61,671 nucleotides of DNA from Rickettsiales bacterium. GTDB lineage: Bacteria > Pseudomonadota > Alphaproteobacteria > Rickettsiales > JALZUV01. Location: the NCBI GenBank assembly GCA_023301245.1, contig JALZUV010000044.1:1-61671 (forward strand), read 5' to 3'. Numbering within the stretch: position 1 is the first letter of the stretch; every line of letters starts with the position of its first letter. The notes beneath the pieces were generated by a model. The model worked only from the letters and a program-made list of their open reading frames with translations, was not told where the DNA came from and made no database searches. Shown in pieces: positions 50,659-59,194 of the stretch. Both the position numbers and the translations under genes were made by a program.

Positions 50659-51282
50659 ATGACTGACCCTATGACATCAGCACAAGCCAAGTTAGACCTT
50701 GCTACTGAGAACTTTAAGAAGTCTCGTACTAAGAAAAAGAAAAAGGTAAACGCGTCAGCACTCGAAGCCATCTATCGTGATGCCATGTCTATTGCCTACA
50801 CTGAGCAGCCCGCGCCAGCGTGGCGAGTTAAGGACCTTGCCTCTGTTAAGCGCGCATTTGACCGCGTAACGACCAATTCAGAATGGCTTCCCTTCATGGA
50901 ATTTATAGTATATGAATGGGACAGGATAATTAAATCCTATCTCGGATGGATTAAGGACAAACCAAAATCCCCACGGCTGGCCCTTATCATTTCCCAGATA
51001 GATAGATTTTATGAAGCCTACATTGACGACATAAATCCTAACAGAGAATTCAAGGCCGCACTGCGGAAGGGCGGGGACACGAAGCGAGACGAAAGAGAAG
51101 CGGCGCTTGTGGCTGAGACCCAAGCATTAAAAAGCGAGATAACCAAAACTCGTAAGAAATTAGTAACGGCGGAGCGAGGCCTACAGAATGAAAAGCGTAA
51201 AACGAGAAAACTCAAACTCAAAAAGCAGAAAAACAAAACCCGTAAAGCGGAAGACTACGACCTTAAAGGCTGGGACGATTAA
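50659..51282 (+). CDS. hypothetical protein with basic segments at both ends
   Basis: 207 aa. A Lys run near residue 25 (SRTKKKKKVNAS), a helical middle (residues about 50-130) and a long charged coiled coil (RKKLVTAERGLQNEKRKTRK). It sits between origin and helicase. Its last 95 nt overlap the next gene in another frame. A helicase-loader or primosome role is possible by position, but no family was recognised. Confidence 0.58.
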   Translation: MTDPMTSAQAKLDLATENFKKSRTKKKKKVNASALEAIYRDAMSIAYTEQPAPAWRVKDLASVKRAFDRVTTNSEWLPFMEFIVYEWDRIIKSYLGWIKDKPKSPRLALIISQIDRFYEAYIDDINPNREFKAALRKGGDTKRDEREAALVAETQALKSEITKTRKKLVTAERGLQNEKRKTRKLKLKKQKNKTRKAEDYDLKGWDD

Positions 51283-51844
51283 GCCTAGACCAAAGCCCAA
51301 GCCCAAGCTTACCGAGGAAGAGGCCCGCATGGCCGACCTGCGTAAGAAGTGGGTTAACAGCAACATACCTATCAGGTCCCAGAGACTTACACTGCCCTCC
51401 TTCAAAGAGAATGGCCTAACTTTGCGGGAGTTCATTACGGGCGGAACCCTCGCCTCGTCAGCCTTAGAGGGTAAGGGACTTTGCTTGTGGGGCGACAGCC
51501 GAGAACGGTATGATATGTTCGGGGTCTTCGCTAAAGAACTTGTCATATTCGGCGTGTATGTTTATTACGCCACGCTGCACGATATTCACTTTGCCTTAGA
51601 GTACGGGGATAAGCTGGACACCTACCAGAACGTGCCACACCTTTGCATAGGACGCTGGGAGAAGGGATGCGAATTCCCGTACAGTAACTATCAGCGGGCA
51701 GCGATAGAGGCTTTCGTAGAACGTCGCAGTAATATGGCATTGCCTACACACTTCGATAGTATCCGCCCCCTCGGACAGAGCGAGTGGTGGTCCACAGATT
51801 TCAGCGGTCACCTCGATACGCAAACACATTCGTTTAAGGTTTAG
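51188..51844 (+). CDS. degenerate DnaC-like helicase loader candidate
   Basis: 218 aa from 51188, or 171 aa from 51329, which has a much better ribosome-binding site (GAGGAAGAGG). The longer form adds a basic tag typical of this genome. The LEGKGLCLWGDSRERYDMFG region occupies the Walker A place of DnaC-type AAA+ proteins but lacks GxxxxGK; later VPHLCIGRW and ERRSNMALPTHFDS resemble the Walker B and sensor parts, also without the key acids. The next gene is the DnaB helicase. The assignment is by shape and position. Confidence 0.45.
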   Translation: MKSVKRENSNSKSRKTKPVKRKTTTLKAGTIKPRPKPKPKLTEEEARMADLRKKWVNSNIPIRSQRLTLPSFKENGLTLREFITGGTLASSALEGKGLCLWGDSRERYDMFGVFAKELVIFGVYVYYATLHDIHFALEYGDKLDTYQNVPHLCIGRWEKGCEFPYSNYQRAAIEAFVERRSNMALPTHFDSIRPLGQSEWWSTDFSGHLDTQTHSFKV

Positions 51845-51847
51845 ATA

Positions 51848-53170
51848 ATGGTTAAAAGAACCGACGCGGAACTATTCAGCGCACTCGTTACGCGTGGTAG
51901 TAAATCCGACGTACTCAAACTACCCGACGTACTCGTGATGGACCCTGACGCCAGAGAGATCATGCAATGGCTTAAGGCATACGTCACAGACTACCGACGT
52001 GTGCCGTCCGCTAAGATTATGAAACGACAGACGGGGTTTAAAGCCGTCGAGGTATCGGAGGGCGTCAGCTACTACCAAGACGAAGCTCGCAAACGTTTGC
52101 TATATACGGAATTCCTAGGACCGTTCGGCGACCTGCGAGATGCCATGGCGGACAAATCCCCTGAGGAAGTCGTCTTGCTAGCCCGCCAGATTATCGGGAT
52201 ATACCAAACCACAGCCGCCAGAGACGACGGGATAGCAGCCCTATACGACGTGGCCCGTGACGTTGTGGCGGATTATCATATCGCCCGACATACGGTAGGC
52301 TTACGGGGAACTTCCAGCGGTTGGACATGGATGGACGAACAAACAGACGGTTTCCAAAAGGGCGACCTCATAACATTCGTTGGTAGGCCGGGGGTAGGCA
52401 AGTCAACCTTGCTTCTATACACCGCACTGCACTCATGGTTATCAGGCAACTCGGTCCTATTCCTATCCATGGAGATGCCAGCCCTACAACTCGTGCGTCG
52501 TTTCATTGGTCTATGGACGGGTATCAACCCCCAGCTTATTAAGCGGGGTAGGCTATCTACGGACGCTAGGGACTTTATGACTAGCAGCATCGAAGGGATA
52601 CCTGACATGCCAGAGTTCCGTATCATGGCGGGTAACTTCCGTAAGTCGGTTGGGTCACTCCGCGCCGCTGCCGAAGAGATGGAACCCGACGAAATAGACG
52701 CAGACGCGTCCTACCTTATCCAGCCCGATAGCAAGGCCAACAACAAAGCGTCTCGTAGGGAAAACGCAGCGGACACCATTGAGGGTCTAAAAATGCTAGC
52801 ACTAGACTTGGACAGACCACTTAAGCAATCCGTACAGTTTAATCGCGCTGCCACTAAGCCCAAGTCATCTGGCACAGAGAACGCAAACCCCGTGGCACAT
52901 CTAGGACTAGACAAGATCGGTGAAACCGACGTCATCGGGCAATCATCGTCTATCGTAGTCGGTATCGAAACAGGCGACCCGCCGCATGCTCACTCAGAAA
53001 GATACCTCGGAATTCTCAAAGGAAGGGAAGGAGAATTCGGTTGGATGAAAATTAACTACCAATTCCAGCCTGCAAACTTTTCGCAGATTACGACAAGCGC
53101 AGAAGCTAATCGACCTGCATTAACTGGGACCCGTCCCGTAGACCTCTCACACATGGACAGCGTAGCATAA
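51848..53170 (+). CDS. dnaB: replicative DNA helicase (DnaB-like)
   Basis: 440 aa. RecA-like ATPase with Walker A FVGRPGVGKSTLLLYTA (about 179), then GNSVLFLSMEMPALQLVRR, motif DADASYLIQP (Walker B-like) and the C-terminal VGIETGDPP strand. The N-terminal part (about 1-150) is helical as in DnaB. It unwinds DNA 5'-3' as a hexamer. Palindrome site 24 reads RKRLLY near residue 82. One-base overlap with the polymerase gene. Confidence 0.85.
   Translation: MVKRTDAELFSALVTRGSKSDVLKLPDVLVMDPDAREIMQWLKAYVTDYRRVPSAKIMKRQTGFKAVEVSEGVSYYQDEARKRLLYTEFLGPFGDLRDAMADKSPEEVVLLARQIIGIYQTTAARDDGIAALYDVARDVVADYHIARHTVGLRGTSSGWTWMDEQTDGFQKGDLITFVGRPGVGKSTLLLYTALHSWLSGNSVLFLSMEMPALQLVRRFIGLWTGINPQLIKRGRLSTDARDFMTSSIEGIPDMPEFRIMAGNFRKSVGSLRAAAEEMEPDEIDADASYLIQPDSKANNKASRRENAADTIEGLKMLALDLDRPLKQSVQFNRAATKPKSSGTENANPVAHLGLDKIGETDVIGQSSSIVVGIETGDPPHAHSERYLGILKGREGEFGWMKINYQFQPANFSQITTSAEANRPALTGTRPVDLSHMDSVA
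52089..52100. repeat. dispersed palindrome, site 24
   Basis: Perfect GCAAACGTTTGC in the helicase gene, read as RKRL. Confidence 0.97.
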
Positions 53171-55938
53171 TGACAAAACGTAAAGTAAAAAAAGATAAGC
53201 GCGGTTCCAAGAAAATGCCTGAGGGTGTTTTGTGGTTCGGGGACTTGAACGCTAATACAGTATTCGTAGTGGATACCATCGTAGGGCGGGAAGAGGACGG
53301 CGACGAAGCACCTAAGACAACCAAACCCCTCAGTAAAGCGAACTTGTCTTTCTTCTCGCGCTTCCTAAAAGAGGCCAAGATTAAAAAGTCGGACCTCGCC
53401 ATCGTGTGTTGCGCACCGCCTGTAACTGCGGACATGTGGCAACGGGGCAAAGCCATGGGGGACCATCTCAAAGCTCATAGAGCCGCATTCGTAGAAGCCA
53501 TAGAGCTAATAGACCCCAAGCTTATCGTACCCATGGGAAAGTACCCAGCCACGCAAGTCGCGGGACGTTCAGTTGCCATCACCAAAGTACGGGGACTACC
53601 AACACACAACGAAGCGTGGAACCGCGTTGTCATGCCAGCCTTCGGCGTTAACCACGTCCGACGTATCCCAGACAATGAAGCCCTATTCCGTAACGACATG
53701 TTGACCGTGGGAAATCTCGTATCGACAAACTACAGCATCGACTACGAAGAAGAGATCGAAACGGATTACAGGTATTGCACGGACATCAGCTTCTTACTGA
53801 AAAACCCACCCAAGGACCTATGCGTAGATTGCGAGTGGACGGGGGGTGAATGGTTCCAGCCCAAGTCAAAACTCCTAACGGTACAGCTCACATGGGAAGA
53901 AGGGAAAGCCGTCTCCATACCTATCAACTACCCACGCTACGAACGGGAAGTACAGAAGCTTACCAAGAAAGATAAAGCCCGTATCAAGGCACAGCTCAAA
54001 AAACTGCTAGAGAACAAAAAGGTTCGAGTGTTCGGGCATAACTACAAGGCCGATTATTTATACCTACTAGGCAAGCTAGGTATAGACACCGCCACATTCT
54101 CAGACGACACAATGCTCATGGTGCATATGCACGACGAGAACATGCTCTCCAAATCTTTGACAGATTGCATACGACGTTTCGTGCCAGCCATGTCGGGCTA
54201 CTCTGATGACTTTGACCGAGACCCTATCCATCAAGGTAAATCCCGTATGGACCTCGTGGACCCACAAGACATGATGATGTACGGCTGTGGCGATACGGAT
54301 GCGACCTTCCGACTGTGGGCGCACATGCGGGCCTTGCTTAAAAAGGACAAGAACCTCTACCGCTGCTATAAGCGTGTAAAGATGCCAGCCACCCGCTCGT
54401 TCTGTAAGATTGAACAATCAGGCTTCGACGTTAGCAAACGTTTGCTAAGTACATTCGAGACGAAAATTAGGAAGCATCAAAACGCAGAATATGCGCGTCT
54501 AGTCGCCATGGTTCCTTCTCACATACGTAAGGAATACCTAGAAGACAGCGGCAACCCCTCTATCACTCGTGGGGCCTTCCTTATCAGGTTCCTATTCGGT
54601 AAAAAGAGCACGGGGGGCCTAGGATTTAAGCCACGCGTATTCACTAAGTCTACCAAGATGCTCAAAGATAAAAACATGCGCGTGCCGTCTACATCAACTA
54701 AAGACCACTTCCCGTACTTTCTAGGGGAGCACCCTTTCATCGAAGGCATTATTGACTTCGTTAAGAACGAGAAAATGCTAGGCACGTACGTCGGCAGTGA
54801 GAGGGACAATACAGGCTTCTACAAATACATCTTTGACGATAAAATTAGACCTTCCTACCTCCTGCATCGCACAGTCACGGGCCGTACAGCGTCCGCTAAT
54901 CCGAACGGGCAGAACTTCCCTAAACGCGGCATGTTCGCAAAAGATTATCGCAAAATCTTTATTGCGCCACGCGGCTATTGTCTAGTCGAGGTCGATTACT
55001 CACAAGTAGAACTACGTATCGCGGCCATGATGGCAAACGAACCGACCATGCTGGAAATCTATGCAAGGAACGGGGACATTCATGCGGCAACCGCTGCGAA
55101 AACCATGGGCGTAACCCTCGAAGAGTTTATGAAGCTGCCGAAGAAAGAGCGGGGCTTCAAACGGTTCCAAGCCAAGGCGATTAACTTCGGCTTCCTATAC
55201 GGCATGTGGTGGAAATCATTTATTGTGTACGCCAAGACGGACTACGGTATCGACTTCACGGAAGAGGAAGCACAGAAAATCCGTAATGACTTCTTCGACC
55301 TCTATAAGAACCTAGAGCCATGGCATGCGGCGGTTAAAGACTTCGTGAACACCAATGGTTACGTTAAATCTTATGACGGCGGTATCCGTCACTTGCCTAA
55401 CATCTTCTCGCCAGAGCAAAGCATCGCTAAGATGGCCGAGCGCCAAGCGGTTAACTCGCCTGTCCAAGCCCAAGCGTCTAACCTTGGCCTAATAGCCATG
55501 GCCCGCATACAGCGCTATGTCGACCCTGAGCTTGTGGACATCAAAGGGTTCATCCATGATGCGCTTATCTGCCTCGTACCCGAGGACAGAGCCATAGAAG
55601 CTATCCTTGAGATCAAAAAGCAAATGGAGAACTTGCCCCTCAAAGAGATGTTCGGATGGCAACCAAGTATCCCACTTATGGCGGAAGCAGAAATCGGCAA
55701 GAACCTTTCCCAAATGGTCGAGGTCGAGCATAGCTGGTACAAGGACAAGAACATCAAAAGCTATCAGGACATACTCATAGCCGAGTGGAAAGCTGAGTGC
55801 GACGAAGCTAAGGCCGAGGGTAAGCGACCACCTCGTATGCCTAAGGTATTAGTGGACGGATATAAGCACCCAGAACCCGAACGGACTGTTAAGCCGAAAC
55901 AAGTAAAACGAAGGAAAAGGAAGCTCGTTCTCGCTTGA
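53170..55938 (+). CDS. polA: DNA polymerase, family A, with UDG-like N-terminal domain
   Basis: 922 aa. Residues about 15-185 resemble family-4 uracil-DNA glycosylase: ANLSFFSRFLKEAKIKKSD, then LIVPMGKYPATQVAGRSVAI and KVRGLPTHNEAW. Then a DEDD 3'-5' exonuclease (CVDCEWTGG about 217; FGHNYKADYLY; YGCGDTDATFRLW). Polymerase motifs follow: A in VDYSQVELRIAAM (about 607), B in KRFQAKAINFGFLYGM, C in GFIHDALICL (about 795). Basic tails at both ends (MTKRKVKKDKRGSKK; KQVKRRKRKLVLA). Palindrome site 25 reads SKRLLS. Confidence 0.9.
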   Translation: MTKRKVKKDKRGSKKMPEGVLWFGDLNANTVFVVDTIVGREEDGDEAPKTTKPLSKANLSFFSRFLKEAKIKKSDLAIVCCAPPVTADMWQRGKAMGDHLKAHRAAFVEAIELIDPKLIVPMGKYPATQVAGRSVAITKVRGLPTHNEAWNRVVMPAFGVNHVRRIPDNEALFRNDMLTVGNLVSTNYSIDYEEEIETDYRYCTDISFLLKNPPKDLCVDCEWTGGEWFQPKSKLLTVQLTWEEGKAVSIPINYPRYEREVQKLTKKDKARIKAQLKKLLENKKVRVFGHNYKADYLYLLGKLGIDTATFSDDTMLMVHMHDENMLSKSLTDCIRRFVPAMSGYSDDFDRDPIHQGKSRMDLVDPQDMMMYGCGDTDATFRLWAHMRALLKKDKNLYRCYKRVKMPATRSFCKIEQSGFDVSKRLLSTFETKIRKHQNAEYARLVAMVPSHIRKEYLEDSGNPSITRGAFLIRFLFGKKSTGGLGFKPRVFTKSTKMLKDKNMRVPSTSTKDHFPYFLGEHPFIEGIIDFVKNEKMLGTYVGSERDNTGFYKYIFDDKIRPSYLLHRTVTGRTASANPNGQNFPKRGMFAKDYRKIFIAPRGYCLVEVDYSQVELRIAAMMANEPTMLEIYARNGDIHAATAAKTMGVTLEEFMKLPKKERGFKRFQAKAINFGFLYGMWWKSFIVYAKTDYGIDFTEEEAQKIRNDFFDLYKNLEPWHAAVKDFVNTNGYVKSYDGGIRHLPNIFSPEQSIAKMAERQAVNSPVQAQASNLGLIAMARIQRYVDPELVDIKGFIHDALICLVPEDRAIEAILEIKKQMENLPLKEMFGWQPSIPLMAEAEIGKNLSQMVEVEHSWYKDKNIKSYQDILIAEWKAECDEAKAEGKRPPRMPKVLVDGYKHPEPERTVKPKQVKRRKRKLVLA
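54434..54445. repeat. dispersed palindrome, site 25
   Basis: Perfect GCAAACGTTTGC in the polymerase gene, read as KRL; flanks TTA and TAAG extend the dyad. Confidence 0.97.
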
Positions 55939-55963
55939 CCTACCCCCTCGTAAATCGTACTAT
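55935..55963 (+). promoter_or_regulatory. candidate promoter for the primase-helicase operon
   Basis: TTGACC (55935-55940, overlapping the polA stop), 17-bp spacer, TACTAT (55958-55963), before the ATG at 55988. Confidence 0.45.
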
Positions 55964-55987
55964 AAAACAACACTTAGGAAACCCAAC

Positions 55988-56605
55988 ATGGCTATCAAAA
56001 AGCGCAAACCTAAAAAGAAAATTCAGGGCATAGCTGCCCTAAGGGATAAGCATGCCGAGGGTACTATCCATCGCGTAGTGGTTGAACTCGACGAATTCAA
56101 ACGACTTGACGTTATCGGCAAAGAACACAGCAACGCCGCGTCCCGACAAGGCACAGCGTTAAAAAAAGCGTACAAGGCCCTCGCCAAATCCGAAGAGCTA
56201 AAACCTACGGACGAAGTTTACATCGACGGCAAGGCTTGGCGTATGGGCGTAACGGAGGGGGAAGTCATCGACGTCCACGCCCTCTACCAACTCCTGCTAG
56301 ACGAAGAGATTACGGAAGAGAAATTCCTAGCCTGCATTTCTGCTACCAAGACTGACGTTAAGCGAGAAATCGGCGCTGACTACACGATAACCCTAACCAA
56401 GGAAGTAAAAGGCAATACGGTTGACGTACGAAAACGCAACCTAACTCAGGACGAGATTGCTCAGCACGAAGACGTGACTATTGTCCGTAAACACGTCGAG
56501 AAGAAAAAAGCCAAGAAACCCAGAACGGCCAAACAATCTACCCCACACGAGAAGGCAAAGCGGCTGGCGGGCAACCGAACCCGCCACCGTTTAGTTAAAA
56601 ACTAA
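55988..56605 (+). CDS. hypothetical protein with basic ends
   Basis: 205 aa. Begins MAIKKRKPKKKIQG and ends basic (RKHVEKKKAKKPRTAKQ and onward). The middle is alpha/beta with DEVYIDGKAWRMGVTEGEVI. Located just after polA. TAGGAAACCC precedes the ATG. No family recognised; a DNA-associated role is plausible from charge. Confidence 0.58.
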   Translation: MAIKKRKPKKKIQGIAALRDKHAEGTIHRVVVELDEFKRLDVIGKEHSNAASRQGTALKKAYKALAKSEELKPTDEVYIDGKAWRMGVTEGEVIDVHALYQLLLDEEITEEKFLACISATKTDVKREIGADYTITLTKEVKGNTVDVRKRNLTQDEIAQHEDVTIVRKHVEKKKAKKPRTAKQSTPHEKAKRLAGNRTRHRLVKN

Positions 56606-57096
56606 TGAGCGATAAACCCGACCTGTCCGTTATGTTTTCCGATGCGTTCGCTGACGACGCAGAAGTTCCCATAAATATAAACTTGCCAGCGATAGGCACA
56701 AGCCACGTCATAGGCTATCTAACCGATGACGAGATCGCAGCTTTCAAAGATATCATGGCGTCAATGGACACTATAGAAACTTTGCTGGACGAACTAGACG
56801 ATACTGAGGCCGCAATGTATAACCGTCTTGTGTCCAGCCCGCCCCCTGCGGAGATAGGCACAGCCCTGATACACCTTATGGGACGGAACCCCCAAGAGTA
56901 TGCCCGCGTCATATCTTGTAAGGACCGCGTTATCGCCGCCAAGGAGGCCGCAGCAAAGCACACCATGCTCTACTCCGTGTTTTGGTATCAGCTTCGCAAA
57001 CGTTTGCAAAACGTTAAAAACTCTAGCCTCACTATTCGGGAAGGCTACACTATCTGCGACGTCGGCCCATGGATAAAACTGTCGAAAGACTTCTAA
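56605..57096 (+). CDS. hypothetical protein, 163 aa
   Basis: Acidic N-terminal half and helical centre (YNRLVSSPPPAEIGTALIHL). Palindrome site 26 encodes RKRLQN near its end. Overlaps the previous gene by one base and ends just before the primase. No family recognised; the location suggests a replication accessory factor. Confidence 0.58.
   Translation: MSDKPDLSVMFSDAFADDAEVPININLPAIGTSHVIGYLTDDEIAAFKDIMASMDTIETLLDELDDTEAAMYNRLVSSPPPAEIGTALIHLMGRNPQEYARVISCKDRVIAAKEAAAKHTMLYSVFWYQLRKRLQNVKNSSLTIREGYTICDVGPWIKLSKDF
56996..57007. repeat. dispersed palindrome, site 26
   Basis: Perfect GCAAACGTTTGC in the gene at 56605, read as RKRL. Confidence 0.97.
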
Positions 57097-57097
57097 C

Positions 57098-58273
57098 GTG
57101 GATAAGAAAAGCGTATATAAATACCTTAGCTTACTAAACGTTGACGTACCACGGAATGCACAGGGGATACACGGCTGGGTTATGGCCCGCTGCCCCTTAG
57201 CTCCTTGGACACACGGCAAAGGCTACGATAAGCTCCCCTCGTTCGGCGTAAGCATAAACGATAAAGGGAAGTCGGGTTACAACTGTTTCGGTTGTAAACA
57301 TAAAGGAACCTTGGCGGGCCTCGCCTTTAAGATGGCCCACTACACAGACGACACCGACCTGAAAGACGTTGGACGACAAATAGAGCGAACCGAAATAATT
57401 GGTATGCCTGACCTACCAGAATGGGACGAGGACGATGACGACACAGAAGAGAACGAGACGCGCACCCGTAAAGCGCCCAAGCCTAAAGAAGGAAACGCCT
57501 TCCGAGAGTATCCGCCCTTCTACTACGACAACCGTGCCATCCAGTACCTCCGTGACATCAGGGGCCTCGGCTTCACAGACGCGTGTAAGCTTGGTCTTCG
57601 ATGGGATAGACGACAACATAGAGTCCTATTTCCTGTTTATGACCACTGGACGGGAGCCTTTGAGGGTTTTACAGGTCGAAGCATCTACAATACTAGCGAA
57701 CTCGAAGAGCTATCCGAACGGCGCGGGCGGAATATCCCGAAGATCAGAGATTACCTTGGACTTAACAAACGAGAATTGCTTCTTGGAAGTCGAAGAGGTA
57801 GAGCACTTAATGGACACGATGGATGTAAGCACGATGGGCGGTTACACACAACAGAGACCCGTTTCGCGAGAGGTACGATTATCGTTGAAGGCCTATTTGC
57901 CTTCGCAAGGGTCAAGTCCTATATTGAACTTCATAAGCGCTATGCGTGGGCAGATACATCGGATGCAAAATCATTTCCGATAGAGGTCCGTGCATTACTT
58001 GGGTCTGAGTTAACGGAAGAGAAAGCAAATATCCTCGACAGAATAGACGCCCCTATCTACTGGATGACGGACGACGACTTAGCGGGCGAAACCTGCCTAC
58101 AAGGCGTATGGAACAAAGACCTCGACCAATTCGACGGCGGGGGAGCACTTGACAAATTCTATGGCGTTCTCCCCCAATTTAGGTTACAGTACCCTAAGGG
58201 CATCGACGACCCTGACGACTTATCGTTTCGTCAGTATTCTAAGATGCTTAGGAAAGCTAAACTGCACACGTAA
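57098..58273 (+). CDS. DNA primase (zinc finger + TOPRIM)
   Basis: 391 aa, GTG start at 57098 one base after the previous stop. CHC2-like zinc finger: MARCPLAPWTHGKG, then GYNCFGCKHKG (residues about 32-72). An acidic linker with DEDDDDTEENE, an RNA polymerase-like part (HRVLFPVYDHWTGAFEGFTG) and TOPRIM motifs GTIIVEG (about 260) and YWMTDDDLAGE (about 325) follow. Makes RNA primers for the lagging strand. There is no fused helicase; DnaB is separate at 51848. Confidence 0.82.
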   Translation: MDKKSVYKYLSLLNVDVPRNAQGIHGWVMARCPLAPWTHGKGYDKLPSFGVSINDKGKSGYNCFGCKHKGTLAGLAFKMAHYTDDTDLKDVGRQIERTEIIGMPDLPEWDEDDDDTEENETRTRKAPKPKEGNAFREYPPFYYDNRAIQYLRDIRGLGFTDACKLGLRWDRRQHRVLFPVYDHWTGAFEGFTGRSIYNTSELEELSERRGRNIPKIRDYLGLNKRELLLGSRRGRALNGHDGCKHDGRLHTTETRFARGTIIVEGLFAFARVKSYIELHKRYAWADTSDAKSFPIEVRALLGSELTEEKANILDRIDAPIYWMTDDDLAGETCLQGVWNKDLDQFDGGGALDKFYGVLPQFRLQYPKGIDDPDDLSFRQYSKMLRKAKLHT

Positions 58274-58291
58274 AACATATAGGAAACCGTA

Positions 58292-59188
58292 ATGGCCATT
58301 AAGAAACGCCCATCGTCTAAAGCCGCTCTAAAGAGCAAATCGTCCAAGCGAAAAAAGCCTAAGGTCGAAGAAGAGGACGTAAAGTCCAAAAAGAAAAAGC
58401 CCAAAAAGTCCAAGGACAAATCAGCGAAGTCCCGCAAGGACAGTAAATCCCCAAAGCGTTCGCGCGGCTCCAAAGACAGCCCATTCGGCGGCGCTCGTAA
58501 AGAGAAAGCCCGCAGAGATAAAGAGCGAGAAACACGCAACAACAAACCGTTCGACTTCTACATAAAGGACGGAGAAAAAGCCAAGTATTACATCCTCGAC
58601 GATGGCGAGCCTTACACAGGGTACGAACATAGTCGGTATAATCCGAACCTACGCAAAGGTGCACGTCAGCAAGACCCAGTACCTTGTATCAAGGAGCGGG
58701 ATATCTGCCCCGCTTGTGAAGCGGACGGTAAAGAGGGTTACTGGTTCATGGCGGTTACTGTCGTTGTCGTATCTGCCACGGGCATGGATAGTAAATACAA
58801 ATACCGCAAAAAGCTTATGAAGATTAAGTCCGGCTCGGCCCCCAAGTTCGAACGCTTGTATGCCAAGAAAGGAAGCTTCCGTGGTATGATGCTAGAGGTC
58901 GCGCGTGACGGTGATAAGTCACCGAGTATCGGCAACGACATCGACTTCGTGGAATTCCTCTCCGAAGCTAAGATGAAAAAGCTTGCAGCCAAATACAACG
59001 TTAAGGACAAAAAGGGCAACGTTGTATCGGACATCACAAAAGCTACTGATTACAAGAAAGCTTTCCCTAAGCTTTCCCGTAAGGAACTTGAAAAACTTTA
59101 TGGCCGTACAAGCGGCGGAGCTTTGGGTGAAGAGGACTTCGGCGACGACGAAGACGACGACGATTACGCCCTCGACCTTGACGATTAA
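58292..59188 (+). CDS. single-stranded DNA-binding-like protein
   Basis: 298 aa. The basic N-terminus (about residues 1-85) is mostly Lys/Arg/Ser; then a folded middle with KPFDFYIKDGEKAKYYILDD and a Cys pair (CIKERDICPAC), and an extremely acidic C-terminal tail (DEDDDDYALDLDD). The acidic tail and position between primase and helicase suit an SSB that recruits replisome partners. Family not certain. The tail is of the gp32/SSB type. Confidence 0.5.
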   Translation: MAIKKRPSSKAALKSKSSKRKKPKVEEEDVKSKKKKPKKSKDKSAKSRKDSKSPKRSRGSKDSPFGGARKEKARRDKERETRNNKPFDFYIKDGEKAKYYILDDGEPYTGYEHSRYNPNLRKGARQQDPVPCIKERDICPACEADGKEGYWFMAVTVVVVSATGMDSKYKYRKKLMKIKSGSAPKFERLYAKKGSFRGMMLEVARDGDKSPSIGNDIDFVEFLSEAKMKKLAAKYNVKDKKGNVVSDITKATDYKKAFPKLSRKELEKLYGRTSGGALGEEDFGDDEDDDDYALDLDD

Positions 59189-59194
59189 CGTGCA

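Noticed and set aside
57399..57983. 194-codon plus-strand frame inside the primase gene
   Set aside because: The primase frame carries zinc-finger and TOPRIM motifs on both sides and continues unbroken; the alternative frame has no recognisable motif. I considered a frameshifted primase and rejected it for the same reason.
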